Source: Collinsella sp. (lineage in GTDB: Bacteria; Actinomycetota; Coriobacteriia; Coriobacteriales; Coriobacteriaceae). From it: 41,674 nucleotides of DNA. The stretch covers positions 1-41,674 of the forward strand of contig JAUMPM010000013.1 in assembly GCA_031294825.1 (NCBI GenBank), in the 5' to 3' direction. The position numbers and the translations under genes are program-made. Below the pieces are notes generated by a model, which saw nothing but the letters and a program-made list of their open reading frames with translations, was not told the origin of the DNA and searched no databases. The first letter of the stretch is position 1. The number at the start of each line of letters is the position of its first letter. Below are positions 31,717 to 41,412 of this stretch, piece after piece.

Positions 31717-33870
31717 ATGACCGAAGATATCCCCCTTGAAATCACTTCGAGCGACATGGCCAATCTGCCCATATTCATCGCCGTCCTTATCGTGGCCGCC
31801 GTCGTCGTGCGCGTGTATTTTTCAATCAAACACAATGAAAAGCCGCCCATTGCCCGCGTCTTTTGGTGCGCGACGCTCCTCATCCCGCTCGGCGTGGTAG
31901 CTGCATGGATTACGAATCAATTGCTCGTAAATGAGGACAGTTCCCTATGGCTCCTTTCTTATTCGGCGCTCGGTGCTGCCGCCGTCATACTTCTTGTCGA
32001 ACCCTTGGTTTCGGTACTTATCGACCAAACCGATCTTGCGACGGGAACGGTTGCCTGTATTTGCCGTGACATCCTTGTCATCGCCGCTGTTTCAGCGCTC
32101 TCGTTCGTTTCACTCGAAATTGCCTGTAACGAAACGTTCTATCGCATTCCCGCCAACTCATTTGGGTTTTCCGTCGGGCTGCTCGCGACGGTTCTGCTCT
32201 CCCTTAATTTGCTGGGACAGCGTCATGGAGGCGTCATGGCCCTCGTGCCCGTCGCCTGTTGCATCCTTGGCATTGCCGAGCACTTCGTCATAACGTTTAA
32301 AGGTGAGGCCATCCTGCCAAGCGATATCTTGGCTCTTGGCACCGCAATGGAAGTGAGCGAGGGATACGAGTTTACCTTTACCGCCGGAATCGTAACCTCT
32401 CTAGCCCTGCTGGAGATTTCCCTGGGGCTTCTTTCGCTTATCCGACCGAGAAAGCTCCGTACGCCCACCCATGTGTTCCCCGCAATCGCCGCTAACCTCT
32501 GCGCTTTTCTGCTAGTGACCGTTGTGGGGCTCTCGGGCTTTTCCAGCATCGACTTGGAGCAGGCGCTGAATTTTGGATTTGACCGTTGGCAGCCCATCAC
32601 CACGTATGCGTCTCAGGGTTTTATCACTTCGTTCACCGAAATGGTCAACGAGTTGCCCATTGAGAAGCCCGAAGACTATACGCCCGATGAGGCGCAGAGC
32701 ATCGAGCAGGAGCTCGCCGCCACCTACGACAGCACGTATGGCTCGAGCGAGCAGCGCGCGGCGGCCGTTGCCCAGTTCAATGAAATCAAGCCGACGATTG
32801 TTGCCGTCATGAACGAGAGTTTTAGCGACCTTTCGTGCTTTGAGCAGCTCCAGGCGGCCGGGTACACCGGCCCCGCATTCTACAACTCGCTTCCCGACAC
32901 ACTTGTTCGCGGCACCATGCTCGCTTCGGTCGCCGGTGGCGGAACGGCGAACTCCGAATTCGAATTTTTAACCGGAGCGACAACGGCCTTTGTCGGATTG
33001 GGCAAAATCCCCTATCAGCTGTATCAGATGAATGGCGTCAACAGCCTGGCAAAGGACCTTAAAGAGCTTGGGTATACCGCTACCGCTATGCACCCGCAAA
33101 ACCCCGTCAACTACCATCGAGATAAAATCTATCAGCAGCTGGGCTTTGGAGACTTTCTTTCAATCGGCGATTTCGAAGGTGCGTCCTATTACCATGCCGG
33201 CGTATGCGACTACGCCACCTACGACAAGATACTCGACCTGCTTAGAACCGACGAAGCGCCGCAGTTCATCTTTGACGTCACGATGCAAAATCACGGCGGC
33301 TACGACTATGGCACCGTTCCCGCCGAAGAGCTGACAAACTATTGGGTCGAGGGAGCCAGCGAGGGCGCCAATAGCGCGCTCAACACCTATCTCACCTGCA
33401 TCAACGCATCCGACCGGGACCTCGAGTACTTTATCAACGAGCTCCGCAATATCGGCAGACCGGTTGTCCTTGTCTTTTTTGGCGACCATCAGCCGAGCGC
33501 CGCAACGGCTCTCAACGACGAGCTGTACCCTCAGGAAGACACGGAAAGCCACGCTTTCCGCGTCTATCAGTCGACCTATTTCGTCTGGGCTAACTATGAA
33601 ATCGCCGGCAATACCGAGCTCAACGTCTACGACACCGTCGGGGCAAACGAGATTGCAGCCATTACCCTTAATAAGATCGGCGCCCCGCTCACCGACTATC
33701 AAAAGGCCCTGCTTGCAACAAGATCAGATGTGCCCACCATCAATGTCGCCGGCTATCTCGGTGCCGACGGGCTGCGCTACGACTTGGAATCTGAAGACAG
33801 CCCATACACCTCGACGATCGACAAGCTGCAGCGCATGCAATACCTCGAGTTCGCCAGCAAAGTTCAGTAA
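31717..33870 (+). CDS. LTA synthase / MdoB-family membrane sulfatase (phosphoglycerol transferase type)
   Basis: Membrane-bound alkaline-phosphatase-fold enzyme that transfers phosphoglycerol or a similar group to envelope glycans. The 717-residue protein has about seven hydrophobic segments in residues 17-275 and an outer catalytic domain from about 355. Visible active-site parts are Glu367 in MNESFSD, nucleophile Thr410 in GGGTANSEFEFLTG, MQNHGGYD and the metal site FFGDHQPS (Asp590, His591). CAGAGGAACGTCC sets the ATG. It is the first gene of the plus-strand island and is divergent from uvrA. Whether the product is lipoteichoic acid or another phosphoglycerol-decorated polymer is unknown. 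Confidence 0.88.
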   Translation: MTEDIPLEITSSDMANLPIFIAVLIVAAVVVRVYFSIKHNEKPPIARVFWCATLLIPLGVVAAWITNQLLVNEDSSLWLLSYSALGAAAVILLVEPLVSVLIDQTDLATGTVACICRDILVIAAVSALSFVSLEIACNETFYRIPANSFGFSVGLLATVLLSLNLLGQRHGGVMALVPVACCILGIAEHFVITFKGEAILPSDILALGTAMEVSEGYEFTFTAGIVTSLALLEISLGLLSLIRPRKLRTPTHVFPAIAANLCAFLLVTVVGLSGFSSIDLEQALNFGFDRWQPITTYASQGFITSFTEMVNELPIEKPEDYTPDEAQSIEQELAATYDSTYGSSEQRAAAVAQFNEIKPTIVAVMNESFSDLSCFEQLQAAGYTGPAFYNSLPDTLVRGTMLASVAGGGTANSEFEFLTGATTAFVGLGKIPYQLYQMNGVNSLAKDLKELGYTATAMHPQNPVNYHRDKIYQQLGFGDFLSIGDFEGASYYHAGVCDYATYDKILDLLRTDEAPQFIFDVTMQNHGGYDYGTVPAEELTNYWVEGASEGANSALNTYLTCINASDRDLEYFINELRNIGRPVVLVFFGDHQPSAATALNDELYPQEDTESHAFRVYQSTYFVWANYEIAGNTELNVYDTVGANEIAAITLNKIGAPLTDYQKALLATRSDVPTINVAGYLGADGLRYDLESEDSPYTSTIDKLQRMQYLEFASKVQ

Positions 33871-33930
33871 GCCCGCCCATTCGCTTAGGACCATCGTATT
33901 GCAAGCACGCTCGGCCCAATTGCATCGCAA

Positions 33931-33960
33931 ATGACTCCCGCTCGCAAACGAGGGTACAAT
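33931..33960 (+). promoter_or_regulatory. Candidate promoter of mrp
   Basis: ATGACT (33931-33936), an 18-base spacer and TACAAT (33955-33960) precede the mrp ribosome site by about 45 bases. The -10 box matches 5 of 6 positions; the -35 box is moderate. Confidence 0.5.
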
Positions 33961-34015
33961 GACGCTCGTGTCACATCGCGGGGCCCCGGCCCCAACATAT
34001 ACAAAGGAGTCATAC

Positions 34016-34846
34016 ATGGGTTGCGAGCACGCACAGGCCGCCGGCGGACAAACGTCGCCGTCGCAATTTGAGGAGAATACGCTGTCCGAGGTCAAGCGCG
34101 TCATCGCCGTGCTTTCCGGCAAGGGCGGTGTCGGCAAGTCGTTTGTCACCGGTGCCATCGCCACCGAGCTTGCCCGCCACGGCCACAAGGTCGGCGTCCT
34201 CGATGCCGACATCACCGGTCCCTCCATCCCCAAGATGTTCGGTATGAGCGGACGCCACGTCCATGCCCTTGGCAACCTTATGCTGCCTGAAATCTCCGAG
34301 CACGGCGTCAAGGTCATGAGCTCCAACCTTCTGCTCCAAAACGAGACCGACCCCGTCCTTTGGCGCGGTCCGGTCATCGCAGGCGCCATTAGGCAGTTCT
34401 GGAGCGAGACCTCGTGGGGTCCCATCGACTACCTGCTGGTCGACATGCCTCCGGGAACAGGCGATGTCGCGCTCACCGTCTTCCAGTCGCTGCCCGTCGA
34501 CGGCATCGTCATCGTCACGAGCCCGCAGGATCTGGTCTCGATGATCGTCGCCAAGGCGGTCAACATGGCCGAGAAGATGAACGTCCCCATTCTGGGCATT
34601 GTCGAGAACATGAGCTATATCGAGTGCCCCGACTGCGGCAAGAAGATCGAGGTCTTTGGCAAGAGCAAGCTCCCCGAGGTCGCAGAGCGCTATAACCTCG
34701 ACATCTTGGGCCAGCTTCCCATTAATCCGGCACTCGCCGAGGCCTGCGATAAGGGCGAGGTCGAGACCGCGCTGCCCGATGGCATGTTGCCCAAGGCAGT
34801 CTCTGCCGTCGAGGCTATTACCCCGCACGAGACCGACGAGGCCTAA
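34016..34846 (+). CDS. mrp: Mrp/ApbC-family iron-sulfur cluster carrier ATPase
   Basis: P-loop ATPase that binds and delivers iron-sulfur clusters. The 276-residue protein has the deviant Walker A motif GKGGVGKS (35-42), DADITGPSIPKMFG, Walker B LLVDMPPGTGD and the cluster-binding CxxC in IECPDCGKK. The start MGCEHAQAAGG is set by AAAGGAGTCATAC. An earlier in-frame ATG lies inside the promoter and is rejected. It lacks the N-terminal MIP18-like domain of longer Mrp proteins. The baiN-like flavoprotein gene begins directly after its stop. Confidence 0.94.
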   Translation: MGCEHAQAAGGQTSPSQFEENTLSEVKRVIAVLSGKGGVGKSFVTGAIATELARHGHKVGVLDADITGPSIPKMFGMSGRHVHALGNLMLPEISEHGVKVMSSNLLLQNETDPVLWRGPVIAGAIRQFWSETSWGPIDYLLVDMPPGTGDVALTVFQSLPVDGIVIVTSPQDLVSMIVAKAVNMAEKMNVPILGIVENMSYIECPDCGKKIEVFGKSKLPEVAERYNLDILGQLPINPALAEACDKGEVETALPDGMLPKAVSAVEAITPHETDEA

Positions 34847-36118
34847 GTGAACACGAGCGCCTTCTATGACGTCCTGGTAATCGGCGGCGGGGCTTCAGGC
34901 CTCGCCGCCGCCATTACGGCCGCACGCGCTGGCAAAAGCGTCTGCATCGTTGAGCGCGATGTCGCCTGCGGCCTTAAGCTCCTTGCGACCGGTAACGGCC
35001 GCTGCAACCTCTCCAACGAATCGATTGATCCTCAGCGGTATAACCACCCCGCATTCGTCGAATCCGTCATGGGCCCCCAGCCCGAACAAGAGCTTATGGG
35101 TTTCTTCTCCTCGCTGGGCATCATGACAACCTCCGAGGAAGGCCGGCTGTACCCGCGCTCCCTTCGCGCCGAATCGGTGCGCAACGCACTTCTCAATGTT
35201 TGCGACCGCCTGGGTATCACCTTAATCTGCGGAGCCAACGTTGCCTCGGCACACAAAGCTTCCGAAGGCTGGACACTCCAAATAGACCGTCCAGCGCGGG
35301 CGCTCAAGGCAAAAAAGCACGACGACCGAAAATCGGAGCTCCGCTCGCTTCGGAAAGCGCTCGCCGATGTCCCTCGCAAGAACGAGGCCCTGCAGGCACA
35401 TGCCGTAATTATCGCCACGGGCGGCAACCCCACCGGTATCGCCGATACGTTTCGCCTCCCCCTCACTTCGCTACGCCCCATCCTCTGCCCCGTATCGGCA
35501 ACGGTCGTCGGCGATCGGGCAGCACTCAAGACGTTGGATGGCCTGCGCGTCCGCGCCCGCTTGACGCTCGCCCGCAACCACAGTGAGCTCTGGCACGAAG
35601 ACGGTGAAGTGCTGTTTCGAACCTTCGGTATCTCGGGCGTCGCTGTCTTCAACCTCTCCCGTCGTATCCAGCGCGGCGATACGATCCTGCTCGACGTTTT
35701 CCCCGACCTCTCTAAAGACGAGTTGCTCGATATGCTTAACCGGCGCGTTGAGCTGCTCGGCGGCTTTTCGCCCCGCGATCCCCGTTGGCTCGACGGTATG
35801 CTTGCCCCGCAACTCTCCCGCGTCGTCTGCACAGCGTTCGAGCAGTGCCATCCAGGCTCCAACGATGTCATCCACCTGGTCTCGATCCTCAAGCACTTTA
35901 AGCTGCTCGTTGAGGGAACCGCCGAGGAGCGCTCGGCGCAGGTCACGCGTGGTGGCATATCTGTCGAGAGCATCTCAACACCCAGTCTACGCGCGCGCAG
36001 CGTTGTCGACGCCCCGCTTTACGTCTGCGGCGAAGCGCTCGACATCGACGCCGATTGCGGAGGCTTTAACCTTGCGTGGGCCTGGCTCTCGGGCATTCGC
36101 GCTGCAAGCAGCCTGTAG
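34847..36118 (+). CDS. NAD(P)/FAD-dependent oxidoreductase, HI0933/YhiN (BaiN-like) family
   Basis: Flavoprotein of unknown substrate. The 423-residue protein starts at a GTG that directly follows the mrp stop and has the FAD-binding motif VLVIGGGASGLAAA (9-22), the family motif LLATGNGRCNLSN near residue 46, and IIATGGNPTG. The end, VCGEALDIDADCGGFNLAWAW, is the usual C-terminal FAD contact of this family. Clostridium scindens BaiN, a bile-acid enzyme, is a family member, but most members have no known role and no other bile-acid gene is here. A GAGG stretch in the mrp 3' end serves as ribosome site. Confidence 0.85.
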   Translation: MNTSAFYDVLVIGGGASGLAAAITAARAGKSVCIVERDVACGLKLLATGNGRCNLSNESIDPQRYNHPAFVESVMGPQPEQELMGFFSSLGIMTTSEEGRLYPRSLRAESVRNALLNVCDRLGITLICGANVASAHKASEGWTLQIDRPARALKAKKHDDRKSELRSLRKALADVPRKNEALQAHAVIIATGGNPTGIADTFRLPLTSLRPILCPVSATVVGDRAALKTLDGLRVRARLTLARNHSELWHEDGEVLFRTFGISGVAVFNLSRRIQRGDTILLDVFPDLSKDELLDMLNRRVELLGGFSPRDPRWLDGMLAPQLSRVVCTAFEQCHPGSNDVIHLVSILKHFKLLVEGTAEERSAQVTRGGISVESISTPSLRARSVVDAPLYVCGEALDIDADCGGFNLAWAWLSGIRAASSL

Positions 36119-36148
36119 CCGCGCAGTCTATAATCAAAAACGCATTCG

Positions 36149-36180
36149 GGCCGTCTGGGATACCGGACGGCCTCTTTCTT
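36149..36180 (+). terminator. Hairpin with T-rich tail between the two flavoprotein genes
   Basis: GGCCGTC and GACGGCC pair around a 10-base loop, followed by TCTTTCTT. It lies just before the ribosome site of the next gene, so it may reduce rather than abolish read-through. Confidence 0.6.
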
Positions 36181-36198
36181 GCCTCTAAGGAGACCTCG

Positions 36199-37839
36199 AT
36201 GATCGAAATCACCCAAGTCAACGCGTCGCTCGATGAAGCCGGCGATGAAAATGCCTGCCTCATTGTTGGCAAGCGAGTCGCCAAGCGCGTCCTACGTTGC
36301 AAGGACTCCGAGATCAAGTCCATCGAGCTCCACCGCAAGTCAATCGACGCTCGCAAAAAACGAGACGTCCATTTTATCCTGAGCTTTCGTGTTGAGCTGA
36401 CTAGTCCCCACCTCGAGCGAGAAGCGGTCGACAGCGTCGCCGAGCGTGACCGCTCGCGCGTACGCGCGATAGAGGACGATGGGCCCTCATTCCCCTCCCC
36501 CGTCTCCGACGCACCTCAAGAACGCCCTGTCGTTGTCGGCGCCGGATGCGCCGGCCTTTTCGCTGCGCTCACGCTCGCCGAAGCAGGTCTTAAGCCCTTG
36601 CTTATCGAGCGCGGCGACCCGGCATTTCGCCGCTCGCAGGCGATCGACCTCTTTCTAAAGGAGCGCATCCTCGACCCCGAGAGCAATATCCAGTTTGGTC
36701 TGGGCGGCGCGGGAACCTTCTCGGACGGCAAGCTCAATACGGGAACCAAAAATCCCGCCCATCGCCTTATCCTCGAAACCTTCGTCGAGGCGGGCGCGCC
36801 CCGCGATATTCTGTGGGATGCCAAGCCGCACATTGGCTCCGACATCCTTCCCACGGTTGTCACCGCTATATCCCAGCGCATCGAGCAGCTCGGAGGTGTC
36901 GTCCGTTATCGAACGAAGCTCGTCGACATTCGCACCGACGCGTCTGGCGCCATCACCGGTATCGATGTCCAATCGTCCCAAGACGCCGCTTACGAGCCAA
37001 TCGAAACAAAGCACCTCATCCTCGCCTGTGGGCATTCTGCTCGCGATATTTTTGAGCTCCTTAAGGACCACAACGTGGCCCTCGCACAAAAGACCTTTGC
37101 CATGGGCGTTCGCATCGAGCATCCGCAGCGCGACATCGACCGAGCCCAATATGGAGCCTCGGCGGGACATCCTGCCCTCGGAGCAGCCCCCTACAAGCTC
37201 GTCGCCCATCTTCCCAACGGCCGCAGCGTGTTCTCGTTTTGCATGTGCCCCGGCGGGCAGGTTGTCGCCGCCTCTTCCGAGCAGGGCCACCTGTGCGTCA
37301 ACGGCGCCAGCCTCAATGCCCGCGACGGACGCAACGCAAACGCCGCCCTGCTCGTTAACGTCACGCCTGAGGACCTTCCCAACGATGACCCGCTCGCCGG
37401 CATCGAGCTCCAGCGCGCCTGCGAGGCGGCCGCCTATCGCCTAGGCGGTTCCAACTGGAACGCACCGGCACAGCTCGTCGGAGATTTCCTCGCAGGACGC
37501 GTCAGCAAGGCGCCCGGAAAGGTAAAGCCCACCTATCCGCTCGGTGTGACCTGGACGGCAATTGACGAAGCCCTGCCGCAGCATATCGTCGAGTCGCTCC
37601 GCCTGGGACTTCCCCTACTCGGAAAAAAGCTACGAGGCTACGACCGTCCCGATGCCGTTCTTACCGGCGTGGAGACTCGTTCGAGCTCACCGGTCACTGT
37701 CACCCGAGACCGAACGTGCCATGCCGTGTCGACCCCGGGCCTCTACCCTTGTGGTGAGGGAGCTGGATATGCCGGCGGCATCATGAGCGCGGCCACCGAC
37801 GGCATCCGTTGTGCCGAAGCCCTGATCGCGGACCTCTAA
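36199..37839 (+). CDS. FAD-dependent dehydrogenase of the COG2509 type
   Basis: Uncharacterised flavoprotein of 546 residues. An N-terminal domain of about 100 residues (IEITQVNASLDE onward) precedes the FAD fold, which shows VVVGAGCAGLFAALTLAEAG, the family motif GLGGAGTFSDGKLNTG, the CPGGQVVAA motif and the C-terminal YPCGEGAGYAGGIMSAATDG. AAGGAGACCTCG sets the ATG; an in-frame ATG 41 codons earlier overlaps the previous gene and is rejected. The layout matches COG2509 proteins, whose substrate is not known. It converges on uvrB. Confidence 0.85.
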   Translation: MIEITQVNASLDEAGDENACLIVGKRVAKRVLRCKDSEIKSIELHRKSIDARKKRDVHFILSFRVELTSPHLEREAVDSVAERDRSRVRAIEDDGPSFPSPVSDAPQERPVVVGAGCAGLFAALTLAEAGLKPLLIERGDPAFRRSQAIDLFLKERILDPESNIQFGLGGAGTFSDGKLNTGTKNPAHRLILETFVEAGAPRDILWDAKPHIGSDILPTVVTAISQRIEQLGGVVRYRTKLVDIRTDASGAITGIDVQSSQDAAYEPIETKHLILACGHSARDIFELLKDHNVALAQKTFAMGVRIEHPQRDIDRAQYGASAGHPALGAAPYKLVAHLPNGRSVFSFCMCPGGQVVAASSEQGHLCVNGASLNARDGRNANAALLVNVTPEDLPNDDPLAGIELQRACEAAAYRLGGSNWNAPAQLVGDFLAGRVSKAPGKVKPTYPLGVTWTAIDEALPQHIVESLRLGLPLLGKKLRGYDRPDAVLTGVETRSSSPVTVTRDRTCHAVSTPGLYPCGEGAGYAGGIMSAATDGIRCAEALIADL

Positions 37840-37868
37840 CGCACGAATTCCAGCGCGCAAAAGACACA

Positions 37869-37898
37869 GGCCCCGAGCTCCACAGGGAACTCGGGGCC
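37869..37898. terminator. Bidirectional terminator between the flavoprotein gene and uvrB
   Basis: GGCCCCGAG and CTCGGGGCC form a 9-bp perfect stem between the two convergent genes, 29 bases past one stop and 6 past the other. The minus-strand side is followed by TGTGTCTTTTG, the plus side by TGTTCGCTATTT. Confidence 0.7.
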
Positions 37899-37904
37899 TG
37901 TTCG

Positions 37905-40145
37905 CTATTTCTTAAACCGTGCACCCTGGCGTTTTCTGCCCGATGCGAACGTGGAACCCTTGCGGGCCTGCGAGCGTAAGCGCTCGATCGTCTCGTCCTC
38001 AGACGCACCCTCGAGCATCGCCCGAATCTGAACGACGGCATCGCGCAGGCGCGCCGCCTCCTCAAAGTCCATAGCGGCAGAAGCGTTACGCATATCCTCT
38101 TCCATGGTTTCGACGATCCGCACAAGCTCGTCATGCGGCAGTTCTTCCAACTGCTCCGCAAGTGTCTGCTCGGGCGCCACCGTTTCCGGCACACCGCCCT
38201 CGCCCGACTCATCGGGCGTATAGAATGCGCCATGGCCAAGAGAGTCGCCCTTCGAGCGTCCCTTGGAGCCCACAGTTTTTTCGGCCTCGGCAATAAAACT
38301 TGAGATGTCGTTGATGGCCTTGCGCACTGTCTTGGGCACAATGCCATGTTCTTCGTTATATGCCATCTGAATCTCGCGACGGCGCTGCGTCTCCTCGATG
38401 GCCTCTTTCATCGAATCGGTCACAACGTCTGCATACATGATGACTTCACCATCGGCGTTACGGGCCGCACGGCCAATCGTCTGAATCAGCGAACGGCGGT
38501 TGCGCAAGAAGCCTTCCTTATCGGCATCGAGAATTGCCACCAGTGAGACCTCGGGGAGATCCAAGCCCTCGCGAAGCAGGTTGATGCCAACGAGAACATC
38601 GATCTTGCCCTCGCGCAGCGTTCGCAGGATCTCGACACGGTCCATTGTCGCCGTATCAGAGTGCATGTAATTGACCTTAATGCCTGCGTCGAGCAGATGG
38701 TCGGTCAGGTCCTCGGCCATGCGCTTGGTCAACGTGGTCACCAGCACGCGCTCCTTGCGGGCAACGCGCTCGCGAATCTCGTCCTCAAGATCGTCAATCT
38801 GGCCGCGAACTGGACGCACGTCAATCTTGGGGTCGAGCAGGCCAGTCGGACGAATAATCTGCTCCACATCGTTTTGGCTCACCCGCAGCTCGTAGTCGCC
38901 CGGCGTGGCCGAAACATAGATAAACTGGGGTATCCTTGCCTCAAACTCATCGAAACGAAGCGGGCGGTTATCGAGCGCCGAGGGCAGGCGAAAACCGTGT
39001 TCCACCAGCGTCACCTTACGCGAGCGGTCACCTTCGTGCATGCCGCGAATCTGCGGCACCGTCACATGGCTCTCATCGATGATGCAGAGCATATCCTTGG
39101 GAAAGTAATCGATTAGGGTAAACGGCGGCTCACCCGGCTTGCGACCGTCCAGATGACGCGAGTAGTTCTCGATGCCGTTGCAAAAGCCCATCGTCTCGAG
39201 CATCTCAAGATCATAATCGGTGCGCTGCTGCAGACGCTGCGCCTCGAGCAACTTGTCGGTCGCCTTGAGCTCCGCCACGCGCTTCTCGCACTCTTCGCTG
39301 ATCGATTTCAGAGCCGCCTTGACCTTCGGCTTCTCGGTCACGTAGTGCGATGCCGGCCATACAGGGATGGCCTCGTACTCACGAAGCATCTCACCGGCGA
39401 CCTCATCGATCTCGGCAATCAGCTCGACCTCGTCGCCAAAGAACTCAAACCGCAACGGATGCTCGGCATAAGGCGGATACACGTCGACAACATCGCCGCG
39501 CACGCGGAACGTGCCGCGTGCCAGGTCATAGTCATTGCGATCATATTGAATGTCGATAAGTGCATGGATAAAGTCATCGCGCTCGAGCGGCACCTTCTTG
39601 TCGACGTTTGGAGCCAGACCTGCATAGTCCTCAGGAGAGCCAATGCCATAGATACACGAGACCGATGCGACAACGATCACATCGCGTCGAGAGAGCAGCG
39701 ATGCGGTCGCCTGATGTCGCAGCATCTCAACCTCTTCGTTAATCGAGGAGTCTTTCTCGATATATGTATCGCTTTGCGGCACATACGCCTCGGGCTGATA
39801 GTAGTCGTAGTACGAGACGAAGTAGACCACAGCGTTGTTGGGAAAGAACTCTTTGAGCTCGCTCGCAAGCTGAGCGGCGAGCGTTTTATTCGGAGCCATG
39901 ACCAGCGTCGGCTTTCCCAGGGCCTCAATAGTCTTTGCCATCGTGAAGGTCTTGCCCGAACCAGTCACGCCCAGCAAAACCTGATAGCGGTCTCCGTCCC
40001 TCACACCCTGCACAAGCGACTCAATGGCTTTAGGCTGAGAGCCTGCAGGGTCATAGGGAGACACGACCTTAAACGGCACGTCAGAGCCTTCAACGCCAAA
40101 GCGCTTAAGTTCACCACCAACGCGTTCTACTTCAAATTCCGCCAT
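37905..40145 (-). CDS. uvrB: Excinuclease ABC subunit UvrB
   Basis: Damage-verifying helicase of nucleotide excision repair, which receives DNA from UvrA and recruits UvrC. The 746-residue protein has Walker A GVTGSGKT (59-66), the beta-hairpin with YYDYYQPEAYVP, the DESH motif in IIDESHV, helicase motif VLVGINLLREGLD, QTIGRAARN and a C-terminal UVR domain (DFEEAARLRDAVVQIRAML). It is somewhat longer than the common 670 residues because of a low-similarity stretch before the UVR domain. The ATG is set by TTAGGAG; TATACT at 40171-40176 is a possible -10 box, but no clear -35 box or SOS box was seen. Confidence 0.96.
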   Translation of the reverse strand: MAEFEVERVGGELKRFGVEGSDVPFKVVSPYDPAGSQPKAIESLVQGVRDGDRYQVLLGVTGSGKTFTMAKTIEALGKPTLVMAPNKTLAAQLASELKEFFPNNAVVYFVSYYDYYQPEAYVPQSDTYIEKDSSINEEVEMLRHQATASLLSRRDVIVVASVSCIYGIGSPEDYAGLAPNVDKKVPLERDDFIHALIDIQYDRNDYDLARGTFRVRGDVVDVYPPYAEHPLRFEFFGDEVELIAEIDEVAGEMLREYEAIPVWPASHYVTEKPKVKAALKSISEECEKRVAELKATDKLLEAQRLQQRTDYDLEMLETMGFCNGIENYSRHLDGRKPGEPPFTLIDYFPKDMLCIIDESHVTVPQIRGMHEGDRSRKVTLVEHGFRLPSALDNRPLRFDEFEARIPQFIYVSATPGDYELRVSQNDVEQIIRPTGLLDPKIDVRPVRGQIDDLEDEIRERVARKERVLVTTLTKRMAEDLTDHLLDAGIKVNYMHSDTATMDRVEILRTLREGKIDVLVGINLLREGLDLPEVSLVAILDADKEGFLRNRRSLIQTIGRAARNADGEVIMYADVVTDSMKEAIEETQRRREIQMAYNEEHGIVPKTVRKAINDISSFIAEAEKTVGSKGRSKGDSLGHGAFYTPDESGEGGVPETVAPEQTLAEQLEELPHDELVRIVETMEEDMRNASAAMDFEEAARLRDAVVQIRAMLEGASEDETIERLRSQARKGSTFASGRKRQGARFKK

Positions 40146-40196
40146 GGATACTCCTAACTCATATATCTGCAGTATACGCAGGCGGCAGGCATAGTC

Positions 40197-40778
40197 CTAT
40201 ACGAACCGATCGGGATAGAGGGTTTTGTAGCGAACCCAGGCATTATTGACACGAATCAGATACGCCTGCGTCTCGGGAAAGGTGATTGCATTATGAAGCG
40301 ACGTACTCTGCTGCGCCCATCCGTCGACATTGCCCATGCCGGCGTTATAGGCGGCAATGGCACTGTCAGTCGACCCGTTAAAATACGCTAGAAGATACGA
40401 AAGATACGCACAGCCAAACTCGATATTCGTAGCCGGATCGTTAAGGTTGTCGGCCGAATACTCGCCACCGTCGACAAGGCCCTTGGCGATCATATCCTGG
40501 GCAGTCTCGGGCATCAGCTGCATCAATCCCTGAGCACCCTGATTCGACTCGGCCTCGGGATCCCAATTCGATTCAGACTTAATGACAGCGCACACCAGAT
40601 ACGGATCCAGATTATGCGAAATACTGGATTGCTTTACATACGCCTCGTAGTCAATCGGATACAGCGGCTTAAAGAAAGCGGCAGGAGCATATGAGTAAAC
40701 GAATGAGATAAGGCCGAAGGCAAAAACGGCAGCCAGCGGTATAAGGCGATACCACGTAAGGAAACGTGTCTTAGGCAT
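40197..40778 (-). CDS. Membrane-anchored lytic transglycosylase (SLT domain)
   Basis: Cuts the glycan strands of peptidoglycan. The 193-residue protein has one N-terminal membrane span (about 12-32, uncleaved anchor or signal) and a compact SLT domain with catalytic Glu69 in VIKSESNW, GLMQLMPETA and AAYNAGMGNV. AAGGAGGAGGCCG inside the end of coaE sets the start, and the two genes overlap by 8 bases, so translation is coupled to coaE. It belongs to the short Slt35/MltC-like group often seen in Gram-positives. No cell-wall-binding repeat is present. Confidence 0.92.
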   Translation of the reverse strand: MPKTRFLTWYRLIPLAAVFAFGLISFVYSYAPAAFFKPLYPIDYEAYVKQSSISHNLDPYLVCAVIKSESNWDPEAESNQGAQGLMQLMPETAQDMIAKGLVDGGEYSADNLNDPATNIEFGCAYLSYLLAYFNGSTDSAIAAYNAGMGNVDGWAQQSTSLHNAITFPETQAYLIRVNNAWVRYKTLYPDRFV

Positions 40779-41412
40779 CGGCCTCCTCCTTATCCGCTAC
40801 ATCCCCGAACCCATGGCGCGAAAGCCATGCGTCCAGTTGTTCAAAGAGCGAGTTATCGTCTGCCGCATTGTCAATCACAGTTGTAGCGAGATTGCACAGC
40901 GCAGACTCTTCGGGCTGGCAAGCAGAACGGGCATCAAAATCAGATGGCTCCATGCCACGTTGAATAGCGCGCTCGCGACGAACTGACAAAGGGGCGCTGA
41001 TGACCAAAATTTCATCAGCCAAGCCAAATGCATCCTCAAAACCAGTCGGAGCAGAAACCTCGACCACCGCAAAAGGATAACGGGGAGATGAAACCGTACA
41101 ACAAACCGGATCGAGAATCCTAAGCGAAAGCTGTTCAATCAGAATGGGATGCACGATGTCATTGAGCCGTGCGACCGAATCAGGAGAAGCGAAAGCTCGA
41201 GAAGCGAGGATGCCGCGGCGAATGCCGCCTTCCTCATCCAAAATGTCCCAACCGAATTCATCCGCGAGTGTATTGACGATATCAGAGCCCGGCACATACA
41301 GCGATTTTGCAAGCTCATCCAGATCGATAAGCATAGCGCCACGAGATTCGAAATAGCGGCAGGCAGTTGACTTACCCGAAGCAATATTGCCCAAGACAAA
41401 TACGGTAAACAT
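40771..41412 (-). CDS. coaE: Dephospho-CoA kinase
   Basis: Last step of coenzyme A synthesis, phosphorylating dephospho-CoA. The 213-residue protein has the P-loop GNIASGKST near residue 8, LIDLDELAKSLY (the usual DxD region), the HPI motif in DIVHPILIEQ, and the LID-like RRERAIQRG. The first residue of the P-loop motif is N instead of the more common L or T. The ATG is set by AGGGAGG five bases upstream; a TTG one codon earlier is less likely. It overlaps the transglycosylase gene by 8 bases. coaE near uvrB is a common arrangement in actinobacteria. Confidence 0.9.
   Translation of the reverse strand: MFTVFVLGNIASGKSTACRYFESRGAMLIDLDELAKSLYVPGSDIVNTLADEFGWDILDEEGGIRRGILASRAFASPDSVARLNDIVHPILIEQLSLRILDPVCCTVSSPRYPFAVVEVSAPTGFEDAFGLADEILVISAPLSVRRERAIQRGMEPSDFDARSACQPEESALCNLATTVIDNAADDNSLFEQLDAWLSRHGFGDVADKEEADA

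Noticed and set aside
33977..33996. GGGGCCCCGGCCCC-like palindrome before mrp as an operator
   Set aside because: It is a simple GC-rich self-complementary stretch between promoter and ribosome site, with no further support.
34847..36118. A bile-acid role for the BaiN-like flavoprotein
   Set aside because: Family membership is broad and no other bai gene is in the window.
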